Below are positions 54,615 to 63,485 of a stretch of DNA of 64,000 bases, one piece after another (within the stretch, counting starts at the first letter, position 1; each line of letters opens with the position of its first letter). Source of the DNA: Bacteroidota bacterium (lineage in GTDB: Bacteria > Bacteroidota > Bacteroidia > Chitinophagales > Chitinophagaceae); NCBI GenBank assembly GCA_018268015.1, contig JAFDXJ010000053.1, forward strand, positions 1 through 64,000. Direction: 5' to 3'. A program made the translations under genes and the position numbers. Below the pieces are notes generated by a model. That model was not told the origin of the DNA. It did no database searches and saw only the letters and a program-made list of their open reading frames with translations.

Positions 54615-55754
54615 ATGCGAATAGGAATTGTTTGTTATCCTACGTTTGGCGGAAGCGGCGTATTGGCAACGGAACTGGGAAAAGCGCTTGCCGATAAAGG
54701 TCATAGTGTACATTTCATTACTTACCAACAACCTGTACGCTTAAATATTTTCAATGCAAATATTTATTACCATGAAGTACGCGTACCCACCTATCCTCTC
54801 TTTGATTATCCACCTTATGAAGTAGCCCTTGCCAGTACCATGGTTGATGTGATTAATAATCATGGTCTGGACCTTTTGCATGTTCATTATGCAATACCCC
54901 ATGCTTCTGCAGCTTATATGGCAAAAAAAATTGTCGAAAAAAATGGCCTGAATATTCCATTTATCACTACACTACACGGTACAGATATTACCCTTGTAGG
55001 AAAGGATAAAACCTATGCGCCGGTCGTTACTTTTTCCATCAATGAAAGTGATGCCATTACAGCTGTTTCAAAAAATTTGCGTGATGAGACGTACCGTTTT
55101 TTCAACATCAATAAAGAGATAGAAGTCATATACAATTTTGTGGATGTTTCCAGGTTTAATAAAAAACCCATTGATGCTTTTCACAAAGTTATAGCGCCGA
55201 AAGGCGAAAAAATCCTGGCGCATGCCTCAAATTTTCGTAAAGTTAAAAGAGTGCAAGATGTCATGCAGGTATTTGCAAAGGTCAATACTAAAACACCTTC
55301 CAAACTTCTTATGATTGGCGATGGCCCGGAAAGGCCTACGATAGAAGAAATGGCAAAGGATCTTGGATTACATGATGAAGTACGGTTTTTAGGAAAACAG
55401 GAACAAATAGAAGAAATCCTATTGGTTTCTGACTTATTCCTGCTGACTTCTGATTATGAAAGTTTTGGACTTGCAGCATTGGAAGCTATGGCTGCCCATA
55501 CGCCTGTTATCAGTACCAATGCCGGTGGATTACCGGAAATAAACATTCATGGTAAAACCGGTTTTTGTGCACCTGTAGGTGATATTAAAACGATGAGTGA
55601 TTATGCACTAGAACTCCTTCTAAATGATGAGAAATTAAAACAGTTTCAGGATCATGCTTTTGCCCAGGCTCAACGTTTTGATATATCAAAAATAGTCCCT
55701 CAATATGAAAAGCTTTATGGCCGTTTTTGTAAAATGGACTGTAAAAAAATCTAA
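54615..55754 (+). CDS. bshA: N-acetyl-alpha-D-glucosaminyl L-malate synthase BshA
   Basis: A 379-residue GT4 glycosyltransferase for the first step of bacillithiol synthesis, joining GlcNAc from UDP-GlcNAc to L-malate. The N-terminal CYPTFGGSGVLATELG and C-terminal LLTSDYESFGLAALEAMAA motifs are hallmarks of BshA. Bacillithiol is the low-molecular-weight thiol of many Bacteroidota; bshB and bshC are not in the window, which is normal as they are often dispersed. A possible promoter (TTTCTTTG at 54593-54600) precedes it. Confidence 0.93.
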   Translation: MRIGIVCYPTFGGSGVLATELGKALADKGHSVHFITYQQPVRLNIFNANIYYHEVRVPTYPLFDYPPYEVALASTMVDVINNHGLDLLHVHYAIPHASAAYMAKKIVEKNGLNIPFITTLHGTDITLVGKDKTYAPVVTFSINESDAITAVSKNLRDETYRFFNINKEIEVIYNFVDVSRFNKKPIDAFHKVIAPKGEKILAHASNFRKVKRVQDVMQVFAKVNTKTPSKLLMIGDGPERPTIEEMAKDLGLHDEVRFLGKQEQIEEILLVSDLFLLTSDYESFGLAALEAMAAHTPVISTNAGGLPEINIHGKTGFCAPVGDIKTMSDYALELLLNDEKLKQFQDHAFAQAQRFDISKIVPQYEKLYGRFCKMDCKKI

Positions 55755-55833
55755 TCTCTCATTCATTTTTTTTCGGATACCTCTTGTCTTATCAAAAGTC
55801 ATTTCACTTTGATATTTCATTCCAACAAATAAA

Positions 55834-55862
55834 AAAATCTGCCCCTTGAGGGGGCAGATTTT
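55834..55862. terminator. Bidirectional terminator between bshA and the M4 protease gene
   Basis: AAAATCTGCCCC (55834-55845) pairs with GGGGCAGATTTT (55851-55862) around a 5-base loop. On the - strand the stem is followed by a seven-T run for the protease gene; on the + strand a four-T run serves bshA. Confidence 0.88.
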
Positions 55863-55881
55863 ATCTGGTTTGAAAAATATT

Positions 55882-58527
55882 TTAGCGAGTTACTACAAAT
55901 CTTGTACGATTGATAACCTGGTTTTCTTGTTCCAATACAATCATATATGTGCCGGAAGCAAGTTTACCTAAACTATTTAAAGTGTAGTTATGACTTCCTG
56001 CTGATTGACGTCCAAGATCAATGTTTTGTAAAACCTGACCATTCATATTCAAAACTTTCACCTGGATATTTCCATCTTTTACAATATGGTAAGCCAGATT
56101 AGCAAATGTGCTGGTTACAGGATTCGGGCTAACTAAAATGGTGTTTGTAGTTTCTTCTTTTGGAGAAGAGAAGCCACTGAATGATCCACCACTGATATTT
56201 ACGGTATAATCTTCTACTTCGCCATAAGTTAATATAGCACATGGGTTCGTTGAATATCCGCCATAACTCATTTGCACACGCATACGTGTTGCTCCATTAC
56301 TTGCAGAAGCAGGTACAGTAAATGTTTTTGATGTTAATGTTTTCCCGGTAGTTGTAAAGCTTGCCGCCGTTTCATTCGCATCATTAAAATCTCCATCATG
56401 ATTATAATCTATGTAAACAGTCCAATATTCCATATATGTACTGCCATGGAAGCCTGGTTTTCCTTTGAATGTATAAGTATTACCGGCCACTAAATTGGTT
56501 GATAATGAAGTATAGTCAGCATAACCTCCATTATCGCCACTTACATTGGAAATAGAACCTAATATAATCTTCTGGATATATTCAAAGGCTGTATAACCCG
56601 AACTTGTACAATAGGTACCACCTGTACAACCGGTAGTTTGGAATGTTGCTGCACTACTATAAGCGCTACTTCCACTACTGCAAACGCTTTGCACCTGGAA
56701 CTGGTAATTTGTACAAGAAGTTAATCCTGACAGATTATAAGATGTTCCGGAAATACCGCTAACCGTTGTCCATGAACCGGCAGAAGTGTTCTTCCACTGA
56801 AGATTATAACTAACTGCACCTGTATTACTCCATGACAAGGTAGCACTAGAAGAAGTCAATGCAGATGAAGATAAGCTGGAAGGAATATTGCAGGATCCTC
56901 CGCCACCGCCGGCTGTACCGATTCCCACTGCATACCAAGCATTTTCCACCTGAGTAACTTCATTGGAGCCGGAGCCATATAAATCAGTAGCAGCATTGAT
57001 GCATGCTGTCCTCCAGTCAGCATATTTAGAATTTGAAGAGAGGTACACTGTTTGAGAACGATAGATTATTTGATCTGCTTTAGATAGACCTATCCCTGAA
57101 ACACTATAAGAATCTCCTTTATCATTGGTTCCACTGCCGCCTGTAACTAATAAATAAAACATAAAATTACCAACGCCGCTATTTGTATGTACACCTCCAT
57201 TATCCCCTGAACCGGAATACCATTTTGTTCCTTTATAAGTGTCTGGTTGACCCTGGGCATTCGGATTACTCATATCACGAATGATCCAGTTCATATCATT
57301 ACTCAATAACCAGTTAATATCACTTGGCTTAGCCCAAAACTGTACTGACTTACCCATAATATCACTCAAGCTTTCATTCATAGCGCCTGATTCATTGCTA
57401 TAATTTAAACCACAAGTATATTGGGTTACACCATGAGTAAGTTCATGGCCGGTAACATCAATTCCTGTTACACCATTGGTACTTCCACTTCTTGTACCAT
57501 AATGCATAGAACTTCCGTCCCAATACGCATTATCGGTGGTGCCACTTTGGTTTACATAACTGGTAAGTGCATATCCATTACCATCTACACTATTCCGGTT
57601 AAAATTTACTTTATAAAAATCATAAGTCATTTCCACACCCCAATGTGCATCCATAGCATTACGATCTTTTCCACTAAGACTCCAGTTTGAGGAAGAGCTT
57701 GTATAATCAGGATTTCCACCAACATCTCCTTTTTTGGTTATAATACCATTACCACGGGAATAATCTCTTAAGCGATAGCTGCCATTATAGGAATCACTAT
57801 GAATTGTTTGAGTTCCGCTATATAAAGTATTTGCCGTGCCTGTTACGTCAGATGTATGGATTTCATCTTTTTGACCTAATACCTGGCCGGATTGAGCATC
57901 AATAAAATAATATGCGCGGCTCAGAGGTTGCATAGCATATACATCTACTTTATAAGCTAACCTCATTTCCCTTGGGCTTAAGATATCTCCGGGATTATAC
58001 CATACCAGTGATGCCTTGGGTTGATAGGAGGCATTTGAGTTACCGGTTTCATCTTTAATACGTTGTTCCATTTGGGGGTCTTGCCACATATATTTAGCTG
58101 CATGAACATAGTTTACGGCAGCATCAACTGCCTGTTTAGCTGAAAGTTTTGAAAAAGAACGTTGTTGCATCAGGGGATCGAAATCTGTTACAATTGAACC
58201 ACCGGCACTTATTATTTTTCCGGCCTTTATATGTGTTATATACATTGAATTTTCTATAGGAATATTCATGTATGTTTGACTATACCTGTAATGGGTATAA
58301 CCAAGACGATCGGTCTCGGTTCTTTCTAAAACAAGATCAGAATTTTGATCAAGCCTGAAAAAGGATGCGGCTGATTTAGCATTAAAGGATATTTGTTGCG
58401 CAGGTGCCAGGGCTGTATATTGCCGGGAGACCCCTTTTTCGCCTGTAATTACCTGACGAAAATTATTTTGTGAAAAGCCTTGCGTTGCAAGAGCCAGCAC
58501 AAATAGCGATAGGATTTGCTTTTTCAT
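55882..58527 (-). CDS. Secreted M4 (thermolysin-type) metalloprotease with T9SS tail
   Basis: An 881-residue protein starting at ATG 58527 (MKKQILSLFVLALATQGFSQ, a clear signal peptide; the longer frame adds 27 unlike residues). A propeptide with FTP-like features spans about 30-225; the catalytic domain has the zinc motif HELTH (His361, Glu362, His365) and the third ligand Glu385 in NESLSD. After about residue 545 come a fibronectin III domain (ATLSWSNTGAVSYNLQWKN), a GEVED domain (GEVEDYTVNI) and a T9SS sorting domain (ILVSPNPVTSTFANLAYH). Expected at the cell surface or secreted. Confidence 0.93.
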   Translation of the reverse strand: MKKQILSLFVLALATQGFSQNNFRQVITGEKGVSRQYTALAPAQQISFNAKSAASFFRLDQNSDLVLERTETDRLGYTHYRYSQTYMNIPIENSMYITHIKAGKIISAGGSIVTDFDPLMQQRSFSKLSAKQAVDAAVNYVHAAKYMWQDPQMEQRIKDETGNSNASYQPKASLVWYNPGDILSPREMRLAYKVDVYAMQPLSRAYYFIDAQSGQVLGQKDEIHTSDVTGTANTLYSGTQTIHSDSYNGSYRLRDYSRGNGIITKKGDVGGNPDYTSSSSNWSLSGKDRNAMDAHWGVEMTYDFYKVNFNRNSVDGNGYALTSYVNQSGTTDNAYWDGSSMHYGTRSGSTNGVTGIDVTGHELTHGVTQYTCGLNYSNESGAMNESLSDIMGKSVQFWAKPSDINWLLSNDMNWIIRDMSNPNAQGQPDTYKGTKWYSGSGDNGGVHTNSGVGNFMFYLLVTGGSGTNDKGDSYSVSGIGLSKADQIIYRSQTVYLSSNSKYADWRTACINAATDLYGSGSNEVTQVENAWYAVGIGTAGGGGGSCNIPSSLSSSALTSSSATLSWSNTGAVSYNLQWKNTSAGSWTTVSGISGTSYNLSGLTSCTNYQFQVQSVCSSGSSAYSSAATFQTTGCTGGTYCTSSGYTAFEYIQKIILGSISNVSGDNGGYADYTSLSTNLVAGNTYTFKGKPGFHGSTYMEYWTVYIDYNHDGDFNDANETAASFTTTGKTLTSKTFTVPASASNGATRMRVQMSYGGYSTNPCAILTYGEVEDYTVNISGGSFSGFSSPKEETTNTILVSPNPVTSTFANLAYHIVKDGNIQVKVLNMNGQVLQNIDLGRQSAGSHNYTLNSLGKLASGTYMIVLEQENQVINRTRFVVTR

Positions 58528-58901
58528 TTTTTTGATTGATGATTGTTTTGATGAATAAAAAATTTTTATACTTATTCTATTTTGATTGATAAAGAGGATT
58601 ACATCCAAAATGGTATGGCATAATGAATGGGTTTTGTCATAAAAATTTCAGAATAATTATTCATGTCCAAAGTACTCTTAAGACGTGTATCTGAATTAAA
58701 AAGTAGAAACAATTCTCAGTTATTATTTCTAAGAAAAAATGGCATTCGCACTTAAATCACTGAGGTTGAGGGGTTCGTTTCGGCATGAAATTATTAAAGA
58801 AAAAGATTAGCAGCCAAAAAATGATCGTCTTTTTTGCCTTAAAATTTTTTAATATTCAGAAATAAAAGGTTTACGGGAGGCTAATACAATTTTATAAAAG
58901 A
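58528..58901. other. 374-bp intergenic region before the M4 protease gene
   Basis: Both flanking genes read leftwards. The part near the protease start has the phrase TTTTGATTGAT twice (58530-58540 and 58580-58590), which may be a regulator site or chance in AT-rich DNA. No TAnnTTTG box, terminator, RNA gene or further ORF of note is visible. Confidence 0.5.
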
Positions 58902-59597
58902 TCACTGATTATTATAAAAATGAACTAATTCTATTAAGTCAGACTCTTTCTTAAACTTCGTTTTATTTTTCTGCATAAATGTTTCCATGACTGCTTGTTT
59001 ATCGTTGAAAAGTGCCATGATATCATCTTTTGAAAGCTTTAGCTTGATCATTTTGTCATTCGGCATTAAAGCAAAATAATTTTCAGCAACATGGTAAGTC
59101 CTGGTCATCCTGTTACTAAAAGGTTCTTTATTATCCAGGAAATAACAGGAATAATATTTTAATAAAGTTATTTTTCCGCTATCCAACATTTCATAATATG
59201 TTGAGCCATCCAATGAATCAACAAATGGAAACCCGGATTTGAAAACTGTTTTTTCTTTTCCCTTATCATCCAGGAAAGCTATTCGGGGTAATATTTTATC
59301 GGGATATTTTTCCACCCCATTTTCATCTTTATATATAAAAACATGAAAAATTAAATTGAAGTATGATGGAATTGAAGGGATATAGCTCGTTTTGGATAAG
59401 TAAATATTTGCAGGTGTGAATGTTTTTGGTATGGTGAAATCTCCTTCAATAGTGATATCCGAACCCATTTTGAACCTGTCCGTCCCATAAATTGGATATC
59501 CCCCCACATAATCCTGAGCAGTGCCCTGACCATTTACCTGTATGGTAATAAAAAATATGGTCGGAATGTATATCAAAAGAAAGCGGAATTTCTTCAT
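58902..59597 (-). CDS. Secreted protein of unknown family
   Basis: A 231-residue protein with a signal peptide (FLLIYIPTIFFITIQVNGQ, cleavage near residue 24). The rest has no recognisable domain: a beta-rich middle (residues 50-150) and a basic, helical C terminus (LSKDDIMALFNDKQAVMETF, then KTKFKKESDLI). I cannot assign a family. It is 43 bases downstream of the LolC/E-like gene and may be in the same transcript, though a TAAATTTG box at 59636-59643 could give it its own promoter. Confidence 0.65.
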   Translation of the reverse strand: MKKFRFLLIYIPTIFFITIQVNGQGTAQDYVGGYPIYGTDRFKMGSDITIEGDFTIPKTFTPANIYLSKTSYIPSIPSYFNLIFHVFIYKDENGVEKYPDKILPRIAFLDDKGKEKTVFKSGFPFVDSLDGSTYYEMLDSGKITLLKYYSCYFLDNKEPFSNRMTRTYHVAENYFALMPNDKMIKLKLSKDDIMALFNDKQAVMETFMQKNKTKFKKESDLIELVHFYNNQ

Positions 59598-59640
59598 GTA
59601 ATTGTATTTTATCTAATTAAATCTTTAAGGTGTAACAAAT

Positions 59641-60858
59641 TTAGCTTTTTAAAATTAAATCTTGTTGTGCTGCTTTTCTTGAAGGCAACCATGCTGCCAG
59701 TACGGATATGAAAAAAACAGTAAAGCCAACCAGCCCAAAATCAGTTATCGAAATTTTTACCGGATAATAATCTATAATGAATGATCCTCCCTGTAAGCCA
59801 ACCAGTTTAAAATGAACTTGCAGCCAGCAAATAATCAATGCAAGTATCATCCCGCCTATACCACCAAATAAGGCCAGCAAAAAACCTTCATTCAAAAAGA
59901 TATTTTGTATTCTGTTATTAGAAGCACCCATAGCCTTCAATACGGAAATATCTTTTTGCTTTTCCAGCACGAGCATAGTTAATGCACCAATCATATTAAA
60001 TGCGGCAACACCCAATATTAATGAGAGAATACCATAAATAACCCATTTTTCCATCTGCATAACGGAAAAGAGACTTTGATTTTGTTCATACCTGGTTTGT
60101 ACTTTAAATGCATTGCCTAATAATTCCTGAAGTTTTTTTTGAACATCTTCCGGTTTTACTCCCTGTTTTAATGCGATCTCAAAGCCACTGTACTCATCCG
60201 GCTTTAGATCAAGCATATATTGCATAAAATCAAGATTGGTAAATGCGTATTTATCATCAAATTCCTGTTGCACCGAAAAAATGCCCGAAGTAAAAATGGT
60301 AGAAGAATGCATTGCATCCAGGCTTGAAAAATTATTGCTTTTTCTATTAGGTAAATAAACAACCATACCACCAAGTTTATTTTCCGGGTCAGCACCCACA
60401 GCATTGCTAATACCGGCTCCTGCAACCATATAAGGTGTTTCTATATTTCCAAGGTCAAAACTTCCTTCCAGAATATGTTTATTGATACCATTCACATTTG
60501 AATAAGCACTATCAATTCCTCGCAGGTAAACGATTGCTTGATAATCATCATTCACCAGCACTGCTTTCTCTTCTACAAAAAATGCACTACCACCGATCCC
60601 CTGGATACGATTGATTTGCTCTTTCTTATCCATAGGAATTTCTATAAATTTTCCCTTTTGTGGAAGAACCAGTATATCGGCATAAAAATCTCCATACATA
60701 CTTTTTACCAAGCCTTCAAACCCATTGAAAACACTTAAAACGATGATCAATGCTGCGGTGCCAATACCTATTGCCAAAACACTGATCCAGGCAATAATAT
60801 TAATTGCATTGGTAGATTTTTTTGATTTGAAATAGCGCCAGGCAAATAGTAAATTCAT
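59641..60858 (-). CDS. FtsX/LolC-E-type ABC transporter permease
   Basis: A 405-residue membrane protein with four helices: one at residues 20-45, then a large periplasmic domain of about 230 residues, then three helices (GILSLILGVAAFNMIGALTM and others near 315-340 and 365-390). This matches LolC/LolE, which lift lipoproteins out of the inner membrane with the ATPase LolD. Neighbouring rbfA is a common arrangement in Bacteroidota. No lolD lies nearby. The start is 20 bases after the rbfA stop, so the pair is probably co-transcribed. Confidence 0.88.
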   Translation of the reverse strand: MNLLFAWRYFKSKKSTNAINIIAWISVLAIGIGTAALIIVLSVFNGFEGLVKSMYGDFYADILVLPQKGKFIEIPMDKKEQINRIQGIGGSAFFVEEKAVLVNDDYQAIVYLRGIDSAYSNVNGINKHILEGSFDLGNIETPYMVAGAGISNAVGADPENKLGGMVVYLPNRKSNNFSSLDAMHSSTIFTSGIFSVQQEFDDKYAFTNLDFMQYMLDLKPDEYSGFEIALKQGVKPEDVQKKLQELLGNAFKVQTRYEQNQSLFSVMQMEKWVIYGILSLILGVAAFNMIGALTMLVLEKQKDISVLKAMGASNNRIQNIFLNEGFLLALFGGIGGMILALIICWLQVHFKLVGLQGGSFIIDYYPVKISITDFGLVGFTVFFISVLAAWLPSRKAAQQDLILKS

Positions 60859-60878
60859 GTGCTAGAAAGAAAAATTTT

Positions 60879-61250
60879 TTATGGATGGCTATTTTTATTT
60901 TCCTCTTCTATTTTTTTAAAAAGCGCTTCCATTTTAAATACATGATCCAGGGTGTCATCTTCAAAATAATGTATGACCGGAATACGCCTGACCTGATGTT
61001 TGATTTTTTCAGCTAATATTTTTTTTATTTCCCAGGCCTGGCTTTCAATTTTTTTCAAAGCTGCATTGCTATCTTCCATTTTATAGAAACTCAGGTATAT
61101 GCGTGCTTCCAATAAATCGGGTGTTACTTTCACGGAGGAAATGGATACCATTCCGCCTTCAATCATATTTAAACCTAAGCGGGTGAAAATTTCATTCAGA
61201 TCCTGCAACAAAATGCCCGCAACCTGTCTTTGTCGTTTTCCTTCTTCCAT
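60879..61250 (-). CDS. rbfA: Ribosome-binding factor A
   Basis: A 123-residue KH-fold protein that helps mature the 5' end of 16S rRNA. MEEGKRQRQVAGILLQDLNE, VSISSVKVTPDLLEARIYLS and the C-terminal VRRIPVIHYFEDDTLDHVFK are typical. Divergent from the ABC exporter gene, with 60 bases between starts. Confidence 0.95.
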   Translation of the reverse strand: MEEGKRQRQVAGILLQDLNEIFTRLGLNMIEGGMVSISSVKVTPDLLEARIYLSFYKMEDSNAALKKIESQAWEIKKILAEKIKHQVRRIPVIHYFEDDTLDHVFKMEALFKKIEEENKNSHP

Positions 61251-61310
61251 TACTTTATCTTTTAATAGTTGTAAAATTAGTTACTTTGCCTCTCCTAATG
61301 GAGATAATTT

Positions 61311-63125
61311 ATGAAGCAATATGCCCGCATTTTCAAGTATTTAACATCTTTTAAGCCATCTTTATTTTTATATATACTTTTCACATTGCTCTCAATTGCT
61401 TTTTCTATCATTTCGGTAGGGATGCTTATGCCTTTTCTTGACCTCATTTTTTCTACCGGCGAAAAAAATTCCTCTTTATTAAATCAAACTACAAACCCGA
61501 TCATTTTATTTGTACGTGAACAACTTATTCATATCATCAATATGAATGGAAAAATTATGGCATTGGGTGTGATATGCATTATCATCATTATTGCCATATT
61601 CTTTAAAAACTTTTTTCTCTACCTTTCATATTATATACTCAACCCAATAAAAAACAGAATTTCTAATGCTTTCCGTATTGAAATGTATGATAAAATTCTT
61701 GAACTACCCATTGGTTACTTTACGGAAAAAAGAAAAGGTGACCTAATGAGCCGGCTTACCAATGACCTTGGTGAAGTGGAAAGTTCCATGATTGGCGCTA
61801 TGGAAGGTTGGATTACTTATCCTTTAACGATACTTATCAATTTAATCATCCTCATTTCTCTGAGTTTTAAGCTTACCTTATTTGTTTTACTTTTTATCCC
61901 TGTAATGGGCTTCATTATTGGAAGAGTCACCAGAACCTTAAAAATACAATCGTCTGAGGTGGCAAAGAAATATGGAGAAACCGTTTCTATACTGGATGAA
62001 ACCTTAAGTGGTTTGCGCGTCATTAAAGCATTTAATGTAGAAAATATACTTCGTAATAAATTTTTTAAAATCAATGAGCAACTGATAAGAGCTAAAAATA
62101 AAATAGGCTATAGCCGTGACCTGGCCTCTCCCATGAGTGAATTTTTGGGAGTGGCTATTTTTTGTGCCATCCTCTATTTTGGCGGAAGATTGGTTTTGGG
62201 GAATGGGCTGGGCCTGGAAGCTTCGGCATTCATCACATACCTGGCATTATTTTATAATATCATTAATCCTGCAAAGTCTTTATCCACTTCTTTTTCCAAT
62301 ATGCAAAAAGGTAGCGCTGCCATTCAAAGAATTGAAGAAATTTTAAAAGCTCCTGTCACTGTAAATGATAACCCGAATGGTCAACAATTAACGCATTTCA
62401 AGGAATCTATTGAATTTAAAAATGTATCTTTTTCTTATGAGCATTTTTCCATTTTAAAAAACATTAACCTGAAAATTGAAAAAGGAAAAACTATTGCTTT
62501 GGTAGGAAGCAGTGGTGCAGGAAAATCTACACTTGCCGATCTTATACCCCGTTTTCATGATGTTAGTAGTGGTGAATTATTGATTGATGGGGTGAATATA
62601 AAAGATTATTCATTGAAATCCGTACGTAGTCAAATGGGCATCGTTACACAGGAAGCTGTCTTGTTTAATGATAAGATTGCTGCCAATATTGCCCTGGGTA
62701 ATGAAAAGGCCGATCTCCAGGAAATTATGCAGGCAGCACATATTGCCAATGCAGATGGTTTTATTAAATTGAAAGATCACGGCTATAATACGAATACCGG
62801 GGACCGGGGATCTAAACTGAGTGGTGGAGAAAAACAACGGGTAACAATAGCAAGAGCAGTTTTAAAAAATCCACCCATTTTAATCCTGGATGAAGCAACT
62901 TCAGCGCTGGATACCGAAAGTGAAAGACTGGTTCAAGATGCCATCAATAACCTGATGCAAGACAGGACTTCCATCGTTATAGCACATCGCCTGAGTACGG
63001 TAAGACATGCTGATGAAATTATTGTTTTACAAAAAGGGGAAATTGCAGAACGCGGTACCCATGAAACCCTTATGTCTCTGAACGGCTATTATAAAAAATT
63101 AGTGGACATGCAGGAGGTGCATTAA
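61311..63125 (+). CDS. MsbA-like ABC exporter (lipid A / drug type)
   Basis: A 604-residue half-transporter. Residues about 15-330 contain six membrane helices, with the coupling-helix region EKRKGDLMSRLTNDLGEVES; residues about 355-604 are the ATPase with Walker A GSSGAGKSTL, Q-loop GIVTQEAVLFND, signature LSGGEKQRVTIARA and Walker B ILILDEATSALD. It may flip lipid A-core or phospholipids (msbA role), but export of other lipids or drugs cannot be excluded. A small hairpin (TCTCC with GGAGA, 61291-61304) lies just before the ATG. Confidence 0.9.
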   Translation: MKQYARIFKYLTSFKPSLFLYILFTLLSIAFSIISVGMLMPFLDLIFSTGEKNSSLLNQTTNPIILFVREQLIHIINMNGKIMALGVICIIIIIAIFFKNFFLYLSYYILNPIKNRISNAFRIEMYDKILELPIGYFTEKRKGDLMSRLTNDLGEVESSMIGAMEGWITYPLTILINLIILISLSFKLTLFVLLFIPVMGFIIGRVTRTLKIQSSEVAKKYGETVSILDETLSGLRVIKAFNVENILRNKFFKINEQLIRAKNKIGYSRDLASPMSEFLGVAIFCAILYFGGRLVLGNGLGLEASAFITYLALFYNIINPAKSLSTSFSNMQKGSAAIQRIEEILKAPVTVNDNPNGQQLTHFKESIEFKNVSFSYEHFSILKNINLKIEKGKTIALVGSSGAGKSTLADLIPRFHDVSSGELLIDGVNIKDYSLKSVRSQMGIVTQEAVLFNDKIAANIALGNEKADLQEIMQAAHIANADGFIKLKDHGYNTNTGDRGSKLSGGEKQRVTIARAVLKNPPILILDEATSALDTESERLVQDAINNLMQDRTSIVIAHRLSTVRHADEIIVLQKGEIAERGTHETLMSLNGYYKKLVDMQEVH

Positions 63126-63143
63126 AACTTTTTATTTCTATTT

Positions 63144-63485
63144 ATGGATATTGAAATGCTGCGGGAATATTGTTTATCCTTCGATCATGTAACCGAAGAA
63201 TTTCCTTTTGGAAATAATACACTGGTTTTTAAAGTATTTGGCAAAATATTTCTGCTTACCGGATTAGATCATTCACCTATTCAATTCAATGCAAAAAGCC
63301 TGCCTGAAAAGGCTATTGAACTGCGCGAGCAATATGAATGCATTCAACCCGGCTACCATATGAATAAAAAACATTGGAATACAATTACAATAGATGGAGA
63401 TCTTCCGCTTCTCCTCATCAAACAACTTATCCAGGATTCTTATAATCTGGTATATGCCTCTATTCCAAAATCCAAAAGAAAATAG
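63144..63485 (+). CDS. MmcQ/YjbR family DNA-binding-like protein
   Basis: A 113-residue protein. YCLSFDHVTEEFPFGNNTLV and the aromatic-rich YHMNKKHWNTITIDGDLP are characteristic of the YjbR family (cyclic-like fold resembling the CyaY/DNA-binding alpha-beta fold). The family's role is uncertain. It starts 18 bases after the ABC exporter stop and is probably co-transcribed. Its stop codon touches the stop of the convergent gene. Confidence 0.85.
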   Translation: MDIEMLREYCLSFDHVTEEFPFGNNTLVFKVFGKIFLLTGLDHSPIQFNAKSLPEKAIELREQYECIQPGYHMNKKHWNTITIDGDLPLLLIKQLIQDSYNLVYASIPKSKRK

